A DNA stretch of 35,849 nt from Methylobacter sp. Its GTDB lineage: Bacteria; Pseudomonadota; Gammaproteobacteria; Methylococcales; Methylomonadaceae. Within the stretch, counting starts at the first letter, position 1. The number at the start of each line of letters is the position of its first letter. The translations under genes were made by a program, and so were the position numbers. The notes below the pieces were generated by a model, which saw only the letters and a list, made by a program, of their open reading frames with translations, made no database searches and had not been told where the DNA came from. Shown here piece by piece: positions 16,608-23,869 of this stretch. Location: assembly GCA_023229605.1 (NCBI GenBank), contig JALNYY010000027.1, positions 1-35,849 on the forward strand. Direction: 5' to 3'.

Positions 16608-17339
16608 ATGCTTGAGAATACTATTTCTCAAGCGCCGCAAGATAAGGTTGGAGGTATTTCTGCTATGTCGGCTATTTATCCCTTGCTTGGTTTTACGCAC
16701 CCTATAAGTTCAATAATTCATCTTTTAGGCGCAATATTTTTTACTTATCAGGCTTACCTCCTGCTTCAGCGGGGAAAGGGATCCAGCATTCGCATCATCT
16801 CACTGGCTGTATTTTCCGGCTGCTGTATTTTTTTATTACTGGTCAGCGGCATTTATCATTTGTTGACGACAACCGGAACAGCACATACGGTTTTTCAACG
16901 GCTCGACCATGCGGCTATTTTTCTAGTCATCGCCGCCACTTTTACGCCGATACACTGCATTCTTTTTACCGGTTTTTTAAGATGGGGATTTCTGGTTATA
17001 GTCTGGATTCTGGCCATCAGCGGCCTGGTCATAAAAACAATTTTTTTTACAACAATACCTGAATGGTTAGGTTTGTCTTTCTATCTGGGCCTTGGATGGA
17101 TGGGGCTTCTTATGGGATTTCATCTTTGGCGAAGATACGGTTTTGCTTTTATCCGGCCGCTGGTGCTCGGCGGCATTTTCTACACCGTAGGAGCAATTAT
17201 TGAATACCATCATAAATTGACAATACTTCCCGGCATAATCGGTCCCCATGAAATTCTGCATATAGCCGTGCTTTTGGGAATAGGGTTTCAGTGGTGGTTT
17301 ATTGTCCAGGCGCTGGATAAAGTTCAGGGTATTAAATAA
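16608..17339 (+). CDS. Hemolysin III / PAQR family membrane protein
   Basis: 243 residues, mostly hydrophobic with about seven membrane segments. Conserved family features: HPISSIIHLLGA near the N-terminus, LLVSGIYHLL (Ser and His), LDHAAIFLVIAATFTPI (Asp-His), and the C-terminal HEILHIAV (two His), a set thought to bind zinc in PAQR proteins. Bacterial members are called hemolysin III but act as inner-membrane proteins of uncertain, possibly lipid-hydrolytic, function. The start could be ATG 16608 or ATG 16665 (MSAIYPLLGF); neither has a clear Shine-Dalgarno. No partner genes are evident. Confidence 0.85.
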   Translation: MLENTISQAPQDKVGGISAMSAIYPLLGFTHPISSIIHLLGAIFFTYQAYLLLQRGKGSSIRIISLAVFSGCCIFLLLVSGIYHLLTTTGTAHTVFQRLDHAAIFLVIAATFTPIHCILFTGFLRWGFLVIVWILAISGLVIKTIFFTTIPEWLGLSFYLGLGWMGLLMGFHLWRRYGFAFIRPLVLGGIFYTVGAIIEYHHKLTILPGIIGPHEILHIAVLLGIGFQWWFIVQALDKVQGIK

Positions 17340-17609
17340 CCTCCAATCATCACCCTGCGCTGTTCTTTTGGCAAAATAACCGCCATTCAAAGCAGCCTTT
17401 TCCGGCAACACATAACAAACCGCTGTTTGTTCAAGCATTTCCGGCGCATAATTGATTCCGATGCCGAGACATCGAACAGCGCTTTCAAGTTTGGCGCATC
17501 CCCGTAGTGATTGGGTCATCCTCATGTTTCTGATACGCGATATAAAATCCCCCCAAAGCGCCTGAGTCGAATGATTACGCCATTATTAAATTAAAACAGG
17601 AAATTTAAA

Positions 17610-18002
17610 GTGTACATAAAAAAAGCAAGTCTAACAGCAATGTTATTGATTTTATCCGTATTTACCAGCGCTGTTTATGCTGATATTACCCTGCAATCCA
17701 CAAAAGAAGTGGAAGGCGCCTGGAAGCTGCAATACAGCAAGAACTTTTTAACCGATAAAGAATCCGCCCCCAGGGAAGATACCTGGGTCTTTAAAGACGG
17801 CAAAGTAACGATCTTACATATTCCACGCGAAGGAAAATACTATGACCAACCGCCGGTAAATTACGAAATAGCCGACGGTAAGTTAAAAATTGCCCTGCTG
17901 GGCAACAGCAGATTCGACCTGTTTACTTTAGTGGAAAAAGACGACAACAACATGACCCTAAAAGGAAAATTCGGCGGCTATTATTACTTTATTAAAAAAT
18001 AG
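17610..18002 (+). CDS. Small exported protein of unknown function
   Basis: 130 residues from GTG 17610, which has AGGAA upstream. The first 24 residues are a Sec signal peptide ending AVYA. The mature part of about 106 residues is beta-rich (VEGAWKLQYS, DTWVFKDGKVTILHI, NYEIADGKLKIALLG, MTLKGKFGGYYYF), the look of a small barrel such as lipocalin-like stress proteins. That is fold-level inference only. It ends 21 nt from the convergent tpm gene. Confidence 0.7.
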   Translation: MYIKKASLTAMLLILSVFTSAVYADITLQSTKEVEGAWKLQYSKNFLTDKESAPREDTWVFKDGKVTILHIPREGKYYDQPPVNYEIADGKLKIALLGNSRFDLFTLVEKDDNNMTLKGKFGGYYYFIKK

Positions 18003-18023
18003 TTTCGCAGTCTTTCCGTAACA

Positions 18024-18698
18024 TCACCCTGCGGCTCTGCTGGAGAGCCGGTAGACCTTGTACTCGGTACGCTCCGGGGGGTTGCCCGGCAATTCCGGAT
18101 TAATCTCGAACACGCTCTCAACATGGGCCAGATCGATCTCGTAACCCTCCGAGTACAATGTCTTGATCTCTTCGGCAACGCCAAAAGCTTGGCTTGGACT
18201 GTCTTTTTCTTCGGCGTCCTCCGTGGTCAGCAGAAAAACCTTGGCGGTATCGGCAACAATCCGTCTCAAATGGGCAATATAGGGCTCCCGAATGTCTTCC
18301 GGCAGAGCGGTGAGCGCCGCCCGGTCATAAACCGTATCAACCTGCCCCAGATCGTCCCCGGTCAGTGAGAAGTAATCTCCGCATAAGATGCTGAGTCTCC
18401 CGTGTTTCCATAGCGTAAAGTTACCAACCTGCCGCCGAACCGGTTTCAGGCGGTTCTCGCGAAAAAAAGCCCGCACCGCTATAGGACTCAACTCAACGCC
18501 GATCACTTCGTGCCCCTGCTTGGCAAGCCAGATCATGTCCAGGCTCTTGCCGCAGAGCGGGACAAACACCCGGCTGCCTTTTGCCAGATCGAGACTGGGC
18601 CAGAACCGGGTCAGGAGCTGATTCGCCGTTTGCTGGTGAAAATCGGTGCGCCGGTCGCGCCACAACTGTAACCAAAGAACGTTGTCGCGGCCGGTCAT
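18024..18698 (-). CDS. tpm: Thiopurine S-methyltransferase
   Basis: 224 residues, slightly longer than typical bacterial TPMT. Family signature VFVPLCGKSLDMIWLAKQGH (about 44-63) and GVELSPIAVRAFF define the SAM pocket; DTVYDRAALTALPEDIREPY and LLTTEDAEE follow. It methylates aromatic and heterocyclic thiols. In some bacteria it converts selenium and tellurium oxyanions to volatile forms. The start overlaps the stop of the upstream methyltransferase gene (ATGA), so the two are one translationally coupled unit. The pair looks more GC-rich than its surroundings by eye. Confidence 0.93.
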   Translation of the reverse strand: MTGRDNVLWLQLWRDRRTDFHQQTANQLLTRFWPSLDLAKGSRVFVPLCGKSLDMIWLAKQGHEVIGVELSPIAVRAFFRENRLKPVRRQVGNFTLWKHGRLSILCGDYFSLTGDDLGQVDTVYDRAALTALPEDIREPYIAHLRRIVADTAKVFLLTTEDAEEKDSPSQAFGVAEEIKTLYSEGYEIDLAHVESVFEINPELPGNPPERTEYKVYRLSSRAAG

Positions 18699-19366
18699 GA
18701 CGGCTCCGGCTCCAATGATTGCGTGAACGTCAAAAAATGCCCCTTATACGGATCGCCGTTTTCGATAAAACGATCGGCGCGCCGGGCAGTAAACCCATAA
18801 CCGAGACCGGCCATTTCCCGGCAAAAACCGACACGGTTGCCGCGATTCGGGTCAACAATAATGACCTCGGCAGACGGCGCGGCATGACGATCAATAAAAC
18901 CGGCAAGCTGGCCGGGTTGCTGCCGTTCATAAAGAACATCACTGCCGATGATCAGGTCGAACTGACCCAGTTCAGGATTGTTTACCTCCCAGTTTCCAGC
19001 GTGATATTTCAGCGGCCCCAATTTGTTCAACAGCAGGTTCTCCTTCAGGAAAGCCCGGCTCAAAGGATGCCAATCGCTGACGGTCATGTCCCCTGCCCTG
19101 CGATGGATAACCAGGCTTGCCAAAGCAAGACCTGCGCCGATTTCCAGAATGCGTTTCCCCGCCAGGTCAAAGGTATGCATAGCCAGGGCGAGGACCCGTG
19201 CCGACGGCCATAAATGCCCGAATAGCGGCCAACTGGCCGGTGAAATGCCGGCCAGTTCCGCTTCGCCCAGAGGATCGGAATATTGCTGGAGATCTAACAA
19301 CGAACGGATCATATAGTCCGTACCGCCAACAGTGACGGTTTCGAACTTGACGTGGTAATCGGGCAT
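18695..19366 (-). CDS. Methyltransferase family 16 (METTL21/ETFBKMT-like)
   Basis: 223 residues. The SAM motif ILEIGAGLALASLVIHR (about 73-89), the acidic TVSDWHPLSRAFLKEN, and FDLIIGSDVLYERQQ match the 'lysine methyltransferase' (Methyltransf_16) family, in which DxLY-type motifs are typical. WPLFGHLWPSARVLA just before is the characteristic 'LWP(A/S)' segment. Members in bacteria and mitochondria methylate lysines of target proteins, for example the electron-transfer flavoprotein beta subunit; the target here is unknown. It sits upstream of tpm with a 4-nt overlap, and AGAAG lies upstream of the ATG. Confidence 0.82.
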   Translation of the reverse strand: MPDYHVKFETVTVGGTDYMIRSLLDLQQYSDPLGEAELAGISPASWPLFGHLWPSARVLALAMHTFDLAGKRILEIGAGLALASLVIHRRAGDMTVSDWHPLSRAFLKENLLLNKLGPLKYHAGNWEVNNPELGQFDLIIGSDVLYERQQPGQLAGFIDRHAAPSAEVIIVDPNRGNRVGFCREMAGLGYGFTARRADRFIENGDPYKGHFLTFTQSLEPEPS

Positions 19367-19686
19367 AGGGATTTCTTCTCATAGGAGCGGGTTGTGCATC
19401 AGGAAAATGTTCTGATCGAACGGGCACAACACTTCGTGAGAAGAGGCATACAGGCCGAAAATGGCACTCGCGGGGGCAAAACCCCGAAGTTACATTAGAC
19501 TCGGGGACGTCAAAGAATAGCACGCCGGATGCCAAAGTGACTAAAAAATAACGGGTATTCCGGCTTGTTGCCGGGGGCGGCAAGGCATCAGTTGAGGTGA
19601 AACCTGGCTATACGGAAAATTACGGGCAGTCATGACTGCCTCAAATCGCCCCTTTGCAGCCTTTTTAAAAATGCGATGCAAAGAAC
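19367..19686. other. Intergenic region, 320 nt, with dyads
   Basis: No credible gene. Two structures are visible. GTTGTGC at 19391-19397 pairs with GCACAAC at 19424-19430, upstream of the methyltransferase start on the minus strand. GGCAGTCATGACTGCC at 19625-19640 is a perfect 16-bp palindrome. A third, TTGCCG-GGG-CGGCAA near 19570, is a small hairpin. The region must hold the promoter for the methyltransferase/tpm pair and the end of the 589-residue protein's transcript. Confidence 0.4.
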
Positions 19687-21456
19687 TCAGCGCGGGGGGC
19701 GCTTGGTGTCGCGAAACCAGCCGCGTACCGCTGTCATTTGTTCAACTTGTGTTTGCGGCGCATGCCTTTTACAGCTTGCGTATTCTTCTGTGCCTGCTTT
19801 GGCTCCCCAACGAATTTCGACGCAATCATTCGGGTTATAGGCCATCTCAAACGCCGATTTACGCGCCAATATCTCCGCTACCGAAAGCTCCCAAGGTTTG
19901 CCGTTACTGCGCACATACTGAATCTTTTTCTCGGCAATCAATTTTTCATGCAGTTGCCCTATCTGGATTTTAACCTGTGCTGCGGATTGAGCCGTCAGGT
20001 TAAACAATTCAGGATAGCGAACGACTTTTTCAGGAAAATCAAGCAACACATTGATAGCGATTAACAAGCGCATATCACGCGAAGGCGTGGCGTAATCTTC
20101 CCACGCCCCGATAGTTTCAAAAATGGCCGCACCTTTCGGCATCTCGATAGTACCAGCCTGTTTACGAAAATAATCTTCACCGTTTTCAACCGATTGCAGC
20201 CGCGTTTCCAATTGCTCCACCAGCGCGGCTAAAGTCGCCTCGTAAGCCTGTCTAGCATCCAAACCGTTAGGATTAATCAGTTTGTAAAGTTGCGCGTAAA
20301 AATCTTCAGGGCTCAACACGCCTTGTTCGGTCGAATAGTCCGGCAACTCGCCATTGCTCAACAGCGTGCCGCTATCGGCAAGCGGGCGAAACGCTTTAAA
20401 ACCGGCCCCGGCACTGGTTGAGTTAGCGAATAAAAAAGTGCCTTCCCAGAATCGTTTCCGGCCGATGGAATTATCCGGCTGGGCGTCGGCCGCAAATAAA
20501 ATACCCGGACTATTGGCTGTTTGCGGCACCCATTTCACCAGCACTAACACATGGCCGTATGGGTCCGCATAAATAGTGCCCGGCCACAACGCCTCGCGCC
20601 GTAACGCCACAGGATAAAAATCAGTTGCTTCGCTCGCAAGCGCGGTGCGGCCATTCCCTGAATGCACAACGTCCATTAAGGCATGGCTTAAGCTTTTAAA
20701 TGTGGAAGGCGGCGCGGCGTGTTGCACAAAATCGGTGATAATCGTAGCAGCGTTGCATACAGGCGGGTTTTTGGCTGTGCCGCGGCTGCAAGCACGATAG
20801 CTGAATGGCAAGCCGTTTTTCCAGGCGAAATAGCTGCGTAGAAAATACGGAAAATCGGCACAATCAGGCGTCGCAGGCAGCACTTTGTCTTCGTTCAAAC
20901 CTAAATAATTGTGCAGAAAATTACGTTCTGAATCCCGCAAAACAGGCTCCAGGGATCGAAAGCTAAGGCTTTCATCTGCCGGACTATCAAAAAGCTGTTC
21001 TATCCAGGCGGAATAAAAGGCTTCATAACTGTCATTCCAGCCGGCGTGTTTTTCTGCGCCATTATCGCCGTTAAAAACTTCGCGGCACGCCAGCGGTTTG
21101 TCTTGATCTTTAGCCTCTAATTGATAGCGGCCTTCGCCAAGTTTTTCAATCTGCGCCGATAAATACCAGGGTGCCCCATTATTAGCTGTCGCTTTTAATA
21201 ACTGCTTTTCACCCTTAGGATTGGTTAATACCAATTCCGTGACGGCTTGGGAGCCGGACACAGCCATAATATTAACCGGCATCCCCGCTTTTACTACACG
21301 CGGTGAAATCCAGATATGGGTTTTATCGCCTTGCGTACAGGAAGAAGCAAAACATGCCTGACTGATAATACAGCCCGCTAAAATAATCGCTTGATATAGC
21401 CGCTTTTTAGAGACGGAAGAGATGCCGAGACCAGACCCGATTGATTCTAAAAACAT
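19687..21456 (-). CDS. Large exported protein with a possible Cys-His peptidase core
   Basis: 589 residues. A signal sequence (KKRLYQAIILAGCIISQACF) with likely cleavage near residue 37 sends it to the periplasm or outside. A beta-rich domain (about 45-125) resembles an Ig-like fold. The central part holds PDCADFPYFLRSYFAWKNG with Cys199 at the start of a helix, then WPGTIYADPYGHVLVLVKW with His302 and FAADAQPDN with Asp324. This Cys-His-Asp order is that of NlpC/P60 and other papain-like folds. The C-terminal 200 residues are helical and have no motif I know. Function is inferred, not shown. There is no operon partner; the CAP-domain gene lies upstream on the same strand about 140 nt away. 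Confidence 0.75.
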   Translation of the reverse strand: MFLESIGSGLGISSVSKKRLYQAIILAGCIISQACFASSCTQGDKTHIWISPRVVKAGMPVNIMAVSGSQAVTELVLTNPKGEKQLLKATANNGAPWYLSAQIEKLGEGRYQLEAKDQDKPLACREVFNGDNGAEKHAGWNDSYEAFYSAWIEQLFDSPADESLSFRSLEPVLRDSERNFLHNYLGLNEDKVLPATPDCADFPYFLRSYFAWKNGLPFSYRACSRGTAKNPPVCNAATIITDFVQHAAPPSTFKSLSHALMDVVHSGNGRTALASEATDFYPVALRREALWPGTIYADPYGHVLVLVKWVPQTANSPGILFAADAQPDNSIGRKRFWEGTFLFANSTSAGAGFKAFRPLADSGTLLSNGELPDYSTEQGVLSPEDFYAQLYKLINPNGLDARQAYEATLAALVEQLETRLQSVENGEDYFRKQAGTIEMPKGAAIFETIGAWEDYATPSRDMRLLIAINVLLDFPEKVVRYPELFNLTAQSAAQVKIQIGQLHEKLIAEKKIQYVRSNGKPWELSVAEILARKSAFEMAYNPNDCVEIRWGAKAGTEEYASCKRHAPQTQVEQMTAVRGWFRDTKRPPR

Positions 21457-21593
21457 GTTTAACGCAGGCCGATTTTGTAGATTACTTTTCGTGACACACT
21501 CCTCGGATTGTTAGCTGTTTATATCTCGAAACGACCTATCCCATACCTGAACGCAAACCTGTTTTCGCGCCAAATAAAAGGTGGGTAATAAAG

Positions 21594-22166
21594 TTAAAAC
21601 ATATCCTCGGTGACATAAATTTCGTGTCCCGAAATAGTGACTCCGATGCCTTGTTGGTCGTATGTCGGCGACAGGATGTTTTTTCGATGCGGCGGACTTT
21701 CCATCCACCCCTGGACGGTCGATTGCGCAATTTCTTCCGGGGTTTTCCAGACGTATTCTTTTTTTACCGTAACACCGTTTTGTTTCGTCGTAACGACCTT
21801 ATCGTAAAGATGATTCATAAATATGTTTTCACCCGGACCGACTGCCCAGATATTGGGGCCGGCTTGTTTTTTCTTGTCCCATCCCAGGTTTTTAGCCCGC
21901 TCGACGGGACCTTCCCCCTGTAAATTCGTGTGGTTAAAAAAGTGATCGCTCGCCATGTCGCGGCTATGCTTGCGGGCGATGGCCGCGAGCAGCTCATCCC
22001 TATCCAATTGGGATAATCCGTGGTTTTGCCGCTCCCGGTTTACCAGTTGATGAATTTGGCGTTCAAGTTCATCAGCCGTTATTTCCGGCGGCGCGTCGGT
22101 ATTGGCCGCTGCCGGATAATGAACAACGCCGAGACAAAGAATCAGCATGGATAAAATTCGTTTCAT
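21594..22166 (-). CDS. Exported CAP-domain (SCP/PR1) protein
   Basis: 190 residues from ATG 22166 (MKRILSMLILCLGVV), chosen because the signal peptide begins there; an upstream ATG at 22214 would put 16 polar residues before it. The CAP domain spans about 35-190, with LVNRERQNHGLSQL, ARKHSRDMASDHFFNH, GPGENIF and STVQGWMESPPHRKNILSP, and ends EIYVTEDMF, so it is complete. The two His and Glu that line the CAP pocket are present. Bacterial CAP proteins are extracytoplasmic; some bind lipids or metal ions, but the role is generally unknown. Confidence 0.9.
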   Translation of the reverse strand: MKRILSMLILCLGVVHYPAAANTDAPPEITADELERQIHQLVNRERQNHGLSQLDRDELLAAIARKHSRDMASDHFFNHTNLQGEGPVERAKNLGWDKKKQAGPNIWAVGPGENIFMNHLYDKVVTTKQNGVTVKKEYVWKTPEEIAQSTVQGWMESPPHRKNILSPTYDQQGIGVTISGHEIYVTEDMF

Positions 22167-22271
22167 AATCTTGAGGCCGGAATAAGTATCAACAAAGGGA
22201 ACGTCGCGGGGCAATTCGGTGTTCGGACATATAAGCGTCCGGCCAGGTTAGCATAGCCCGGCACTTATTGT

Positions 22272-22316
22272 CACCGTATGTTGGGTTACGGCTAACGCTT
22301 AACCCAACATACGGTG
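22272..22316. repeat. Perfect 17-bp inverted repeat (REP-like hairpin)
   Basis: CACCGTATGTTGGGTTA at 22272-22288 is exactly mirrored at 22300-22316 across an 11-nt loop. The TTGGGTTA/TAACCCAA core is a common dispersed palindrome in Proteobacteria. It lies just downstream of the Lpp-like gene (minus strand) and could end or stabilise its transcript. There is no T-run, so it is not a canonical terminator. Confidence 0.7.
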
Positions 22317-22333
22317 CTTAAAGTAACAATAAC

Positions 22334-22612
22334 TTATTTCATCATTGATTTTTTGAATTTTTTATCCAATTTTTTATTGGCATCCTGAGATAATTGAGCT
22401 GCCCGATTAGCGGCGGTTTCCGCGGCTCCGGCCTTTGCAGCCGCATCAGCCGCTGTGGTTTGTGCGCTGGCTGCATCGGATGACGCTTGTTTAACAGAAG
22501 CATCCAAGCCATTAACTTGCGACTGCAAATCTTCAACATCTGAATTAGTTGCGCAAGCCGTAACCAAGCTGAAAGCCAAAACAATCAGCGATAATTTTAT
22601 TGCCTTTTTCAT
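22334..22612 (-). CDS. Lpp/OprI-like alanine-zipper lipoprotein
   Basis: 92 residues. A signal peptide with lipobox VTAC (Cys20) is followed by a coiled coil rich in Ala at heptad positions (DVEDLQSQVNGLD, AASAQTTAADAAAKAG) and a basic end with terminal Lys (KKFKKSMMK). This layout is that of the murein lipoprotein family, where trimeric coiled coils tie the outer membrane to peptidoglycan through the C-terminal lysine. The mature chain of about 73 residues is longer than E. coli Lpp (58). AAGGA precedes ATG 22612. Small single-gene unit; high expression would be expected. Confidence 0.85.
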   Translation of the reverse strand: MKKAIKLSLIVLAFSLVTACATNSDVEDLQSQVNGLDASVKQASSDAASAQTTAADAAAKAGAAETAANRAAQLSQDANKKLDKKFKKSMMK

Positions 22613-22878
22613 ATTATTTTTCCTTACTTAAGATGATTGCTATAAGAGTTTTACATATCAAACAACTCGATTATGTTTAGGCCGAGTTATTCAAACGTAT
22701 TTTGTATTTTGCTAACTTAACGCGAGCTTAACACAGTGAATTTCAGGATGCTGCATATCCGGACAAATTGGAGCGGGGAAAACCAAGCCGATCGCCCGGT
22801 TGCCGAACCGATCCGCCGGAAATCTTCGCAAACATTAAACAATTTATCGGATGCGGCCGACACAAGGAGGCGTATCCT
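22613..22878. other. Divergent intergenic region
   Basis: Between the Lpp-like gene (minus) and the threonine dehydrogenase leader (plus). The left half, upstream of the lipoprotein, is AT-rich and should contain its promoter. The right half is GC-richer. A strong Shine-Dalgarno AAGGAGG at 22864-22870 serves the short frame at 22879. I see no repeats. Confidence 0.4.
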
Positions 22879-22986
22879 ATGCCCTTAACCCCCTTAGAAA
22901 GCAGCGAAGGTGCAGATGAGAAAAATACTGGTAACCGGTGCGTCCGGGCAAATCGGCTCGGAGTTGACGACAACCTTGCGCAATAG
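22879..22986 (+). CDS. Possible short leader ORF overlapping the threonine dehydrogenase start
   Basis: ATG 22879 is preceded at ideal distance by AAGGAGG (22864-22870), the best ribosome-binding site in this neighbourhood. The frame encodes 35 residues (MPLTPLESSEGADEKNTGNR...) and stops at 22984-22986, about 70 nt inside the dehydrogenase gene in another frame. Its translation could help ribosomes reach, or compete with, the weaker start at 22916. The peptide has no recognisable features, so it may be only a translational device or chance. Confidence 0.35.
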   Translation: MPLTPLESSEGADEKNTGNRCVRANRLGVDDNLAQ

Positions 22987-23854
22987 ATATGGCGCCGAAA
23001 ATGTATTTGCTACCGATAAAAAACCAGCCTTGAACGAACTACCGGGGCCTTTTTACTGCCTGGATGTGCGCGATGCGCCGGCTATCAGCCAAATCGTGGA
23101 AATCAATAATATCGATACGATTTTTCATCTCGCCGCGCTGCTTTCCGCTGTTGCGGAACAAAAGCCGCAGCAGGCTTGGGACGTCAATATGAACGGTTTA
23201 ATCAATGTACTGGAGGTTTCAAGAACGCATCAATGCGCGCTGTTCTTCCCCAGCTCCATAGCGGCCTTCGGCGCGGAAACCCCGGCCATGGATACGCCGC
23301 AGGATACTATTCAGCGGCCGACGACCATGTACGGCATCAGCAAGGTTTCAGGTGAACTGCTTTGCGATTACTATTATCGCCGCTTTGGCGTCGATGCACG
23401 CGGCTTAAGGTATCCGGGGCTGATTTCCAGCAAAACCCTGCCGGGCGGCGGCACTACCGATTACGCTGTGGATATTTTTTATGCAGCAATAACATCGCGG
23501 CATTACGATTGTTTCCTTCGGGCCGATACGCAACTGGATATGATGTACATGCCCGACGCTATCGATGCCGCCATCAACCTGATGACGTCGGACAGCACGC
23601 AGCTAAAGCACAGAAACGCGTTTAATGTGACGGCCATGAGTTTTACCCCGCAGCAGCTGGCGGCGGAAATACAAAAACATATTCCCGAGTTCACTATCGC
23701 TTATAGCGTCGATCCGTTGCGGCAGGCGATTGCCGACTCCTGGCCCAGACACATGAACGATAGCGCCGCCAGAACCGAGTGGGGCTGGCAGGCTCGATTC
23801 GATTTGCCGGCAATGGTCAAGGACATGCTGGAAAATGTGCGCTCAACTAAATAA
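22916..23854 (+). CDS. L-threonine 3-dehydrogenase, SDR/epimerase type
   Basis: 312 residues. Extended SDR fold: NAD-binding VTGASGQIGSEL (GxxGxxG, residues 7-18), TDKK with an acidic residue for the ribose, IFHLAALLSAVAEQ, Ser113/114 in FPSSIAAFG, and the catalytic Tyr139-x3-Lys143 in MYGISKVSGELL. The pattern RYPGLISSKTLPGGGTTDYA is typical of the threonine dehydrogenases related to UDP-galactose epimerase, not the zinc type of E. coli. It oxidises threonine to 2-amino-3-ketobutyrate, which the next gene product cleaves. Start ATG 22916 follows GAAGG by 5 nt; a GTG at 22910 is possible. Gap to the next gene is 15 nt, so they form an operon. Confidence 0.88.
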   Translation: MRKILVTGASGQIGSELTTTLRNRYGAENVFATDKKPALNELPGPFYCLDVRDAPAISQIVEINNIDTIFHLAALLSAVAEQKPQQAWDVNMNGLINVLEVSRTHQCALFFPSSIAAFGAETPAMDTPQDTIQRPTTMYGISKVSGELLCDYYYRRFGVDARGLRYPGLISSKTLPGGGTTDYAVDIFYAAITSRHYDCFLRADTQLDMMYMPDAIDAAINLMTSDSTQLKHRNAFNVTAMSFTPQQLAAEIQKHIPEFTIAYSVDPLRQAIADSWPRHMNDSAARTEWGWQARFDLPAMVKDMLENVRSTK

Positions 23855-23869
23855 TAAACGGAGGCGTTT

